From Verrucomicrobiales bacterium (lineage in GTDB: Bacteria; Verrucomicrobiota; Verrucomicrobiia; Limisphaerales; CANJXF01), in contig CANJXF010000002.1 in the NCBI GenBank assembly GCA_947478865.1, positions 81,344 to 145,343 on the forward strand: DNA of 64,000 bases, in the 5' to 3' direction. A model generated the notes under the pieces. That model did not search any database. It worked only from the letters and a program-made list of their open reading frames with translations, and was not told the origin of the DNA. This document shows, in pieces, positions 57,224-64,000 of the stretch (positions within the stretch are counted from its first letter, which is position 1; the number at the start of each line of letters is the position of its first letter). A program made the translations under genes and the position numbers.

Positions 57224-59878
57224 TCACTTCTTCGCCGAAGCCAGGCGGGCACTGGCAATGTCCATCTTCTTTTGGATGGGAACTTGCAACGGCGGCAAAA
57301 GGCGCCTCAACTTTTCATAGATTTTCAGCGCCTGCTCCCATTGCTCTGAGTTTTCACAAAGTTTTGCGGCGGCAATGCCCGATTCATAAAGCCACTTGGA
57401 ATCCGGAGCCTCGCCATTGCGCAGATTTGTCTGATTCAAAACCAACATATAATGAACCAAGCCTCGCTCGATCCATTTTTCCTTGTCGGCGGCAACTTTG
57501 GCCTCGGCTCGTTTCACGCAAATATTCCCAAGACACCATTCGGCCTGGCTCCGCGCCGAAACATCGGCCTGCAATGAGGCAACCACATTGCTGTAGGACT
57601 CGGCCGCCTTGTCGTAACGCAGCTCCGCCTGGGCCACGTCCTGCCCCGCCAGTTGAAAATAGCAGTCGCCAATCTTTCCGGTGGCGAGGGATGCGATGGC
57701 ATTGCTCGGAAAATCGCGCGTCACCCGCGAAAACGCATTAATCGCATCGCGCAGAATGGATTCATTCGTATTGGAAAAAAACTGCTGATAGTTGGCGTCG
57801 CCCAGGGCAAACCAGGCTTCCGCTTTGAGCGCGGATGGGGCATTCGTGTTGTCCTTGATCAAGTTGACCAAATCCGCGAAATACTTTGCCGCGCCCGCAT
57901 AATCCGAGCGATCGTAAACCGCTCGGCCAGCCATCAGCCGCGATTGGATATCCAGTTGCAGGGTTGGATTGAGCTTCAAAATCTCCTGATAATTCTTTTC
58001 CGCGTTCAAAAAATCATCGTGGTTCCAATAGAAATCGGCGACCCAGTTTTGAGCCAGCGCGGCCAGTTGGTTTGACGGAAAGCGCGCCACGAAATTGGTA
58101 AACAAGTTAAACGCGTTGGTTTCCCGTCCCGCCTTTTCATAGACCAGCGCGCGGGAAAACTCGGCCTCGGGCAATTGCGGATGGCTCGCAAAATTGGTGA
58201 CCCATCGATCGTATTCGACCACCGCCGCGGGCCAGTTTCGCTCCTGGGCAAAACTTTCTGCGACGGCCAGTTTTGTTTCCGCCGCAACCCTGGAATCCGG
58301 AACAGCCTTGAGGAATTCCAGAAACAGACCACGCGCATTCTCCGGCTTGCCGCGTTGAATCAAATTCTTTCCAACCAGCAGCAAACTGCGGTCGGCGAGG
58401 GATCCTTTTGGAAACCACGCCAATAATTTTTTCATGGCGTCCACGGCCGCCTCGGAATTTCCAATTTTCAAACTGGCGCGAACCGTCTGGTAAAGCGCCG
58501 GCTCAAATAATCCGTGGGTGACCCGTTCCAGGGCGCCAAAGTTTTGGATGAACAACTGGTAATTCGTGACGGCCGCCGTGTAATTCGTCTGCTGAAACTG
58601 GCAGTCCGCCAGTTTGAAGCGAGCCACCGCGCGATCCTCGGAAATGGGAATCCGTTTCGTCGCTTCCAAAAAATCAGCCTCAGCCGCGCTGAAGTTTTCC
58701 CGAATCCAGAAACACCATCCGCGGTTGAGATACGCTTTTCCGAGATGGGAGCTTTTGGGAAAGTTCGTGATCGCAAAATTGAACGTGGCCAGGGCTTGCT
58801 CAAATAAATTGGTGGTTACAACCGGTGTAACATTCGTCTCGGTCACGGATTGTTTCAAACGCAGTTCGCCCAAGGTCACATGAACAAAATCGAGCGCTGG
58901 ATCCGTCGGATTTTCCTGGAGAAATTTTTCCAGCCGCGCCGTGGCATTGGTCGTTTCCCCCTGCGCCAGGAGCACTTCCACAGTTTTAAAGAATGATTGC
59001 CGGCGCAAATCCGACGGGGTTCGTTCCGTGGCATTCTGTTCGTAAACCAGAATGGCTTCCGGCAAACGATTGAGTTTCTCCAGGACTTCACCACGCAACA
59101 AAATGGACTCGGCGGAGAACTTTGGCGTGCCGGAGGCCTGTGCCGCCTCGATCAAATTCGTACTGGTTCGCAGCGCCGCGTCCAATTGATTGGACGCGAG
59201 CTGAATGCGGCAGAGCAGGAAATTCCCAAGCCACTTGGCGTCGGGCGTGGTGCTGCGGGCCGCAACCTGGGCAATGATCTTTTCACCGTCCGCAAAACGC
59301 GATTGCTTCAGAAAGGCCTCGGCCAGCAACAAGTATCCGTTTACTGCGTATTCACTGCTCGGCTGCGCTTTGGCGGCAGCGTCAAAACGCCCGCCGGCCG
59401 TCTGGAGCAACTCAATGACGCGAGGCCAGTTTGCGAGCTTGGATTCCGCCAATGCCTCGGAGTAGCTGGCCTCAAGTTTATGCGATGATTCCGGGAATTT
59501 CTGGAGCAAATCCGCGTAGGCGCCAGCCGCCGCTCGAAAATTTCCACTCTGAAAAAAACTTCGCCCAATCCAGTATTGGTAGTCGTGGGCGATGACGCCG
59601 GCTTGCGGCAATTCCTTTTGCAAAAGCGCGAGGGCACTTGGGTATTCTCCTCGATAGTAACGCGATTGCGCCCGGTGCAGAATGGCCTGCACCTTGTTTG
59701 TGGATTCCGGAAATTCCTCGGAAAATTTCGCGAACGCCTCCTCTGCCGGCTTGAACATTTTCGTTTCAAAGAGTTGGACTGCGTGATTGAAAGCACGGGC
59801 CTCGGGCCCAGATGCGGCCGCTGCGTTAGGCGCAGAGTAAATACCTAGCAGCAAAATGAATATCAGCAGATAACGCAC
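57224..59878 (-). CDS. exported tetratricopeptide-repeat protein
   Basis: 884 residues. Signal peptide at 1-22 (ends NAAAAS). Almost the whole mature protein is made of TPR or TPR-like units of about 34-40 residues (for example FNHAVQLFETKMFKPAEEAFAKF, YRGEYPSALALLQKE, YNFAITNFPKSSHLGKAYLNRGW and SYSNVVASLQADVSARSQAEW-like spacing), resembling YbgF/BamD-style periplasmic scaffolds. It may organise an envelope complex; no partner is indicated by its neighbours. It lies 32 bases downstream of uvrA on the same strand. Confidence 0.82.
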   Translation of the reverse strand: MRYLLIFILLLGIYSAPNAAAASGPEARAFNHAVQLFETKMFKPAEEAFAKFSEEFPESTNKVQAILHRAQSRYYRGEYPSALALLQKELPQAGVIAHDYQYWIGRSFFQSGNFRAAAGAYADLLQKFPESSHKLEASYSEALAESKLANWPRVIELLQTAGGRFDAAAKAQPSSEYAVNGYLLLAEAFLKQSRFADGEKIIAQVAARSTTPDAKWLGNFLLCRIQLASNQLDAALRTSTNLIEAAQASGTPKFSAESILLRGEVLEKLNRLPEAILVYEQNATERTPSDLRRQSFFKTVEVLLAQGETTNATARLEKFLQENPTDPALDFVHVTLGELRLKQSVTETNVTPVVTTNLFEQALATFNFAITNFPKSSHLGKAYLNRGWCFWIRENFSAAEADFLEATKRIPISEDRAVARFKLADCQFQQTNYTAAVTNYQLFIQNFGALERVTHGLFEPALYQTVRASLKIGNSEAAVDAMKKLLAWFPKGSLADRSLLLVGKNLIQRGKPENARGLFLEFLKAVPDSRVAAETKLAVAESFAQERNWPAAVVEYDRWVTNFASHPQLPEAEFSRALVYEKAGRETNAFNLFTNFVARFPSNQLAALAQNWVADFYWNHDDFLNAEKNYQEILKLNPTLQLDIQSRLMAGRAVYDRSDYAGAAKYFADLVNLIKDNTNAPSALKAEAWFALGDANYQQFFSNTNESILRDAINAFSRVTRDFPSNAIASLATGKIGDCYFQLAGQDVAQAELRYDKAAESYSNVVASLQADVSARSQAEWCLGNICVKRAEAKVAADKEKWIERGLVHYMLVLNQTNLRNGEAPDSKWLYESGIAAAKLCENSEQWEQALKIYEKLRRLLPPLQVPIQKKMDIASARLASAKK

Positions 59879-59909
59879 AGTTCTCAGACGAAATAAGTTG
59901 GGGTTCCAA

Positions 59910-62900
59910 TCACGCGATTTTCTTTAGCGGATTGGGCGCGAGGATACGACTCAAAAATTGACCGGTGTAGCTTTCAGGAACTTTGGCCACGGTCTCCGGC
60001 GTTCCTTGCGCGACAATTCGTCCACCGCCGGAACCGCCTTCCGGACCGAGGTCGATAATCCAATCCGCCGTCTTAATCACATCCAGATTGTGTTCGATGA
60101 TCAGCAGCGTGTTTCCCGTCCCGCGAAGTTTAAACAAGACTTCGAGCAGCTTCGCGACGTCGTGAAAATGCAGGCCCGTCGTCGGCTCGTCCAAAATGTA
60201 AAGCGTTTGGCCGGTGGCCTTGCGGCTGAGTTCGGCCGCGAGCTTGATGCGTTGCGCTTCGCCGCCGCTTAATGTCGTAGCGGATTGGCCGAGCTTGACG
60301 TAACCAAGCCCGACTTCCGCAAGCGTAAGACATGGATCATAAATCTTGGGAACCGCGCGGAAAAACGTGACCGCTTCATCGACGGTCATGTCGAGCACGT
60401 CGGCGATGTTCATCCCTTTGAAATTAATTTCCAGCGTCTCGCGGTTGTAGCGGCGGCCATTGCAATTCTCGCATGTGACGTAAACCGGCGGGAGAAAATG
60501 CATTTCAATTTTGATCAGGCCATCCCCCTGGCATTTCTCGCAGCGCCCGCCTTTGACATTGAAACTGAAACGGCCCGCTTCGTATCCGCGAATCTTGGCG
60601 GCCGGCAACTTCGCGAAGAGATCGCGAATCTGGTTGAACATGCCGGTGTAGGTCGCGGGATTACTGCGCGGCGTGCGGCCAATGGGGGTCTGGTCAATGA
60701 CGATGACTTTATCCAGATGTTCGATCCCGCGGATTTCACGATGCGCACCGGGCTGTTCTTTCGAGCCGTAGAGCTTTCGAAACAAAGCGCGACGCAAGAT
60801 GTCATCGATCAACGTGCTCTTGCCTGATCCGCTCACACCCGTCACGCAGGTCATCGTGCCGAGCGGTATTCGCGCATCGACGTTCTGCAAATTGTTTTCG
60901 CGTGCGCCGAGAATTTCCAAAGTGCCGCGTTCACCGAAAGCTTTCACGCGATTTTTCGGAACCGCGATCGACAATTCTCCGAGAAGATATTGGCCGGTGA
61001 GCGAACGAGGGTTGGCTTCAATTTCGGCGAGCGTTCCCGCTGCAACCACTTCCCCTCCGCGAACCCCTGCGCCAGGGCCGAGGTCAAGAATGTAGTCGGC
61101 CTGACGAATCGTGTCTTCGTCGTGTTCGACCACGAGCACGGAGTTTCCGAGATCGCGCAGGCGTTCCAAAGTTTTCAGCAACCGATCATTGTCGCGCTGA
61201 TGCAAACCGATGCTTGGCTCATCGAGGATGTAGAGAACGCCGACAAGCCCCGCGCCAATCTGCGTCGCAAGCCGGATGCGTTGCGCCTCTCCGCCGCTCA
61301 ATGTGCCGCTCTCGCGATCCAGCGTGAGATAACCAAGGCCGACGTTGCGCAGGAACCCGAGGCGTGAGCGAATTTCCTTAACAACCTCATTAGCGATTTT
61401 CTGCTGGAATGCAGTGAGCTTGAGCTGCGCGAAAAATTCTTCAGCGCCATCCACCGAGAGCCCGCAAACGTCCATGATGGAGTAGCCGGGAATCCGGGCA
61501 GCACCTGCCCCCGGCGGACGCGAATTCCCCAGCGTCACCGCGAGGATTTCCGGCTTTAGCCTCTTGCCTCCGCACGCATCGCACGGCTGCGGGTTCATGA
61601 AACTCTTCAGGCGATTCCGGGTGAACTCACTTTCGCTTTCGGCATGCATCCGCTCCAGGTTCGGGATCACCCCTTCGAACGGCCGCGTGATCTTGCTCTG
61701 CTTGCCCGCGCGGAAAAACGTGAAATCAAGCTCCTTCTCCCCGGAGCCATGCAATAAAACTTTTTTGAACTCTTCCGGCAAATTCTTGTAAGGCGTTTCG
61801 AGATTCACATCGAAGGCCGATGCCACGCTGCGCAACATCGCCTTGTAATAAGTGATCATCCTCTTCCCGCCGCGGCGCCACGGCAGCACCGCGCCTTTTT
61901 CGAGAGACTTTTCCGCGTCCGGCACGATGAGCTGTTCGTCGAAAACCATTTTCTGTCCGAGACCGTGACAAACCGGGCACGCGCCATTGGGTGAGTTGAA
62001 CGAAAAATGTTTTGCCGTGAGCGTCTCGAAACTTTTTCCGGTCCCCGCGCTGTAGTTACGATTGGAATGTAGTGTTTCGGTCCAAGTGTCGTTGGTAGGG
62101 CGCGTCACTCCGGGCGCGCCGTCCTTGGCTTGCGAAGCCGCAGCGGGCAGAGGACTGCCCGCCCTACCTTCACCCGGCTGATGCAATACCACCACGCGCC
62201 CTTCGCCCCAGCGCAGCGACGTCTCCACTGAATCACTCAGGCGCACGCGGATTTTTTCATCGATTACCAAACGATCTACGACCGCCTCGATGGTGTGCCT
62301 TTGCTTGGCGTCGAGCTTCACCCGCACGTTCGCGCTGAGTTCAACCAGTTCGCCATCCACGCGCGCGCGCACGAAGCCTTCGCGCGCAAGCCGTTCGATC
62401 ACGTCGCGAAATTCTCCCTTTTGATCCGACACCACCGGCGCGAGCAGCATCACGCGCGTTTTCGGCGGCAACGCCAGAATTTTATCCACGATGTCGCTCG
62501 TGGTTTGTTGCGTGATCGGTTCGCCGGTTTCCGGGCAATGCGGCTGGCCAACGTTCGCGAAGAGCAGGCGCAAATAATCAAAAATCTCCGTCGTCGTCGC
62601 GATGATCGAGCGTGGGCCGGTGCCCGAACTGCGTTGCTCGATGGCGATGGCGGGCGAAAGCCCCTCGATGAAATCGACGTCCGGCTTTTGCATCTGGTCG
62701 AGGAACTGGCGCGCGTAAGCCGAAAGCGACTCGACATATTTCCGCTGGCCCTCGGCGTAAATGGTGTCAAAGGCGAGCGACGATTTCCCCGAGCCGCTCA
62801 AGCCGGTGATGACCACCAGCTTATCGCGCGGGATTTCGAGCGTGAGATTCTTGAGGTTATGCTCACGCGCTCCGCCAATTTTGATAAATTCCTTCGACAT
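59910..62900 (-). CDS. uvrA: excinuclease ABC subunit A
   Basis: DNA damage sensor of nucleotide excision repair, partner of UvrB and of Mfd. Seen: two ABC ATPase units, each with Walker A ([14 protein letters not shown] and [13 protein letters not shown]), signatures [12 protein letters not shown] and [12 protein letters not shown], zinc fingers CHGLGQ/CDACGG and [14 protein letters not shown], and [16 protein letters not shown] Gly/Ala-rich insert of about 25 residues (near residue 275) is unusual. The start is ATG at 62900 ([19 protein letters not shown]); a longer open frame upstream begins in the 114-bp repeat leader. GGAG lies only 2 bases before this ATG, so the exact start is slightly uncertain. 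Confidence 0.96.
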   Translation of the reverse strand: MSKEFIKIGGAREHNLKNLTLEIPRDKLVVITGLSGSGKSSLAFDTIYAEGQRKYVESLSAYARQFLDQMQKPDVDFIEGLSPAIAIEQRSSGTGPRSIIATTTEIFDYLRLLFANVGQPHCPETGEPITQQTTSDIVDKILALPPKTRVMLLAPVVSDQKGEFRDVIERLAREGFVRARVDGELVELSANVRVKLDAKQRHTIEAVVDRLVIDEKIRVRLSDSVETSLRWGEGRVVVLHQPGEGRAGSPLPAAASQAKDGAPGVTRPTNDTWTETLHSNRNYSAGTGKSFETLTAKHFSFNSPNGACPVCHGLGQKMVFDEQLIVPDAEKSLEKGAVLPWRRGGKRMITYYKAMLRSVASAFDVNLETPYKNLPEEFKKVLLHGSGEKELDFTFFRAGKQSKITRPFEGVIPNLERMHAESESEFTRNRLKSFMNPQPCDACGGKRLKPEILAVTLGNSRPPGAGAARIPGYSIMDVCGLSVDGAEEFFAQLKLTAFQQKIANEVVKEIRSRLGFLRNVGLGYLTLDRESGTLSGGEAQRIRLATQIGAGLVGVLYILDEPSIGLHQRDNDRLLKTLERLRDLGNSVLVVEHDEDTIRQADYILDLGPGAGVRGGEVVAAGTLAEIEANPRSLTGQYLLGELSIAVPKNRVKAFGERGTLEILGARENNLQNVDARIPLGTMTCVTGVSGSGKSTLIDDILRRALFRKLYGSKEQPGAHREIRGIEHLDKVIVIDQTPIGRTPRSNPATYTGMFNQIRDLFAKLPAAKIRGYEAGRFSFNVKGGRCEKCQGDGLIKIEMHFLPPVYVTCENCNGRRYNRETLEINFKGMNIADVLDMTVDEAVTFFRAVPKIYDPCLTLAEVGLGYVKLGQSATTLSGGEAQRIKLAAELSRKATGQTLYILDEPTTGLHFHDVAKLLEVLFKLRGTGNTLLIIEHNLDVIKTADWIIDLGPEGGSGGGRIVAQGTPETVAKVPESYTGQFLSRILAPNPLKKIA

Positions 62901-62971
62901 GACTCCGAATTTTGCCACTCCGGCAATCCGCAAATTTAACGGAGATGGTCGGGGATGCAAAGGGAATGTCG
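62858..62971. repeat. 114-bp direct repeat, copy 1: uvrA 5' end and leader
   Basis: Identical, except for one base (A at 62886 versus G at 63591), to 63563-63676. It covers codons 1 to about 14 of uvrA, the start codon and 71 bases of upstream DNA. The original copy, since uvrA reads through it. The two copies flank the toxin-antitoxin pair. Confidence 0.95.
62933..62961 (-). promoter_or_regulatory. candidate uvrA promoter inside the repeat
   Basis: Minus strand TTTGCA and TAAATT with a 17-base spacer, about 33 bases upstream of the uvrA start. Moderate match only. The same boxes recur in the second repeat copy at 63638-63666. Confidence 0.4.
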
Positions 62972-63046
62972 GGAGGGCAAATAAAAGAAACGAACGCCAA
63001 TCCATTTTTGACTTCATGGCGCGAACAGGGCAGAGTCCATCTAGTT

Positions 63047-63223
63047 ATGAGTACGCAGGAAATATTGGTTGAAGAAATCAAGAGCCAGCCCGAACCTGTG
63101 CTGCGCGAACTGCTGCATTACCTGAAGTTTCTCGCCCGTCAGCGCGAAGAAGAAGCGTGGGCTGACATTCTCCCGACCCGCGAAATCGAACAGGAAGTCT
63201 TGAACATCCTCGACGGCAAATGA
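63047..63223 (+). CDS. antitoxin of a MazEF/PemIK-like pair (DUF2281-type)
   Basis: 58 residues, acidic, helical: [20 protein letters not shown] then [15 protein letters not shown]. The gene overlaps the toxin start by 4 bases (ATGA), the usual translational coupling in such pairs, and comes first. Proteins of this kind neutralise the toxin by direct binding and usually repress their own promoter. The start is ATG at 63047. Confidence 0.75.
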   Translation: MSTQEILVEEIKSQPEPVLRELLHYLKFLARQREEEAWADILPTREIEQEVLNILDGK

Positions 63224-63537
63224 ACCCGCGCCACGGCGAAGTCTGGCGGGTGGATATGGGCATGACTGCCAAGATCCGTCCCGCTGTTGTTCTCATTGCT
63301 GACCAGATCAACGCCCCTCGCTCGCTCATCATTCACGTTCCCATCACCCGGCAGAATCGTGGCAGCGAATTGGAGGTGCCACTCGGTCATTTGCCTTTTC
63401 TCGATCCTGAAAGCGTTGCCAATGTGCAAGGCATCGGCTCTTTGCCATCGGTCCGGTTTGAAAAATTTCTGGGTGTTTTGCCAGAAGCCGATTTGAACGC
63501 CGTCAAAGTTGCCTTGCGTAAGGCTTGTTCCCTTTAA
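63220..63537 (+). CDS. MazF/PemK-family endoribonuclease toxin
   Basis: 105 residues: GEVWRVDMG start, then KIRPAVVLIADQI with the conserved Arg, and IIHVPITRQ with the conserved Thr, the two key residues of MazF-type mRNA interferases. Length is normal. The stop codon lies a few bases before the second copy of the 114-bp repeat and shares bases with the antisense remnant described below. Confidence 0.85.
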   Translation: MNPRHGEVWRVDMGMTAKIRPAVVLIADQINAPRSLIIHVPITRQNRGSELEVPLGHLPFLDPESVANVQGIGSLPSVRFEKFLGVLPEADLNAVKVALRKACSL

Positions 63538-63605
63538 AGTCCGGGCGTGCGGTTCTGCAAACTATGCTCACGCGCTCCGCCAATTTTGATGAATTCCTTC
63601 GACAT
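63534..63605 (-). pseudogene. duplicated uvrA head, 23-codon remnant
   Basis: In the second repeat copy the uvrA start and codons 1-14 ([14 protein letters not shown]) are intact, then the frame leaves uvrA (SLQNRTPGL) and stops at 63534-63536, within the mazF stop region on the opposite strand. A remnant rather than a gene, although a 23-residue peptide could be made. Confidence 0.85.
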
Positions 63606-63676
63606 GACTCCGAATTTTGCCACTCCGGCAATCCGCAAATTTAACGGAGATGGTCGGGGATGCAAAGGGAATGTCG
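63563..63676. repeat. 114-bp direct repeat, copy 2: duplicated uvrA 5' end and leader
   Basis: Second copy of the uvrA head repeat (see 62858-62971), offset by 705 bases, one mismatch. It closes a 591-base unique segment that holds the toxin-antitoxin genes. Confidence 0.95.
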
Positions 63677-63902
63677 ATGGAATCAGGCGATGCGGTCCTC
63701 CAGGCAGGCCTGAACACGTTTGCCAAACGTGCGCCTAGTCCTGTAGCTTTCCAGCCAACCCGCATGAAGCCATGTCCAAAACAAGTTCTCCTTTTGCCTG
63801 CAACAGTTGAGGTCTTTTCGCCCTTCCGCCGGAGATTGGCGCGGATCGGAAGAGCGTATCAGAAAGATTGTGTTTGGGTTATAACTGGAGGAAAAAGCAG
63901 AT
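63677..63902. other. non-coding stretch before the last gene
   Basis: 226 bases with no convincing gene. At 63866-63888 the string GATTGTGTTTGGGTTATAAC could be the end of an insertion sequence (IS256-type ends often carry TTGTGT), but no matching partner end is inside the window. GGAGG at 63887-63891 serves the following start. Confidence 0.4.
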
Positions 63903-64000
63903 ATGACCAAAGAGCAGAAAGAAGCGAGGAGAAGAGCGGATGGATTGATTGACGAGTTACTGGCGGAGAATGGGATCAGCCGGGAGGCGGTGTTGGGTCG
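63903..64000 (+). CDS. start of an unidentified gene, cut by the window edge (possibly an IS256-type transposase)
   Basis: 32 codons are visible: MTKEQKEARRRADGLIDELL and AENGISREAVLG, a basic then acidic helical start. The pattern of a short charged helix followed by LIDELL...G resembles the N-terminus of IS256/Mutator-family transposases, but this is a weak likeness. A ribosome binding site GGAGG lies 11 bases upstream. Confidence 0.45.
   Translation, partial: MTKEQKEARRRADGLIDELLAENGISREAVLG

Noticed and set aside
1..64000. CRISPR array, tRNA or rRNA genes
   Set aside because: No regularly spaced short repeats and no cloverleaf or rRNA-like stretch was seen on either strand. The only long repeat is the 114-bp uvrA pair.

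Overview
The window looks like chromosomal DNA of a Verrucomicrobia-type (PVC superphylum) bacterium, probably a soil or freshwater relative of the Pedosphaera/Limisphaerales group. This is an inference from gene content: a PVC-type membrane-bound dehydrogenase/cytochrome c protein, relics of a planctomycete-type cytochrome (PSCyt1) and DUF1501 gene pair, PEP-CTERM proteins, a futalosine-pathway menaquinone gene, a cbb3 oxidase with CcoN and CcoO fused, and a ribosomal gene cluster lacking rpmD. Base composition is moderately GC-rich and even. I saw no tRNA, rRNA, CRISPR array or complete insertion sequence.

Layout. 1-5.1 kb (+): the end of a cbb3 oxidase operon (ccoNO fusion, ccoQ, single-heme ccoP, ccoG, ccoH, a TauE/SafE-like membrane protein), converging on mfd (-). 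8.9-10.4 kb: an orphan ABC-2 permease. 10.4-13.7 kb (-): a secreted BNR/sialidase-like protein followed by two tandem PEP-CTERM paralogues. 13.8-15.9 kb (-): RDD protein, lspA, rluD. 16.1-16.6 kb: decayed PSCyt1/DUF1501 fragments. 16.7-17.6 kb (-): two hsp20 genes. 17.7-19.5 kb (+): a secreted glycosidase-like protein. 19.6-25.5 kb (-): a glycan synthesis and export operon (GT2, double GT2, Wzm-like permease, Wzt-like ATPase with a C-terminal domain). 25.8-29.1 kb (+): mqnC, a DPM1-type glycosyltransferase and an ArnT/PMT-type glycosyltransferase. 29.2-37.0 kb: membrane protein, speA, Nif3-like protein, YfhO-like protein and an MFS transporter.

37.1-50.2 kb (-) is one long ribosomal transcription unit: rplB-rpsS-rplV-rpsC-rplP-rpmC-rpsQ-rplN-rplX-rplE-rpsN-rpsH-rplF-rplR-rpsE-rplO-secY-map-infA-rpmJ-rpsM-rpsK-rpsD-rpoA-rplQ. 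A good promoter candidate precedes rplB and a strong terminator follows rplQ. rpsJ, rplC, rplD and rplW are not upstream of rplB, so the S10 part is split, and rpmD and adk are missing from their usual places.

50.3-63.0 kb: a secreted esterase, a receiver domain joined in frame to an EF-hand lipoprotein-like exported protein, a membrane Ser/Thr kinase, the PVC cytochrome protein, a TPR protein and uvrA. 63.0-64.0 kb: a MazEF/PemIK-type toxin-antitoxin pair lying between two 114-bp direct repeats that are copies of the uvrA 5' end and its leader, then the start of a gene cut off by the window edge.

I found no convincing wholly new multi-gene system. The observations most worth a second look are the uvrA-head duplication around the toxin-antitoxin pair, the receiver/EF-hand read-through ORF, the internally duplicated 902-residue glycosyltransferase, and the three-gene secreted-protein operon whose members share an N-terminal motif.
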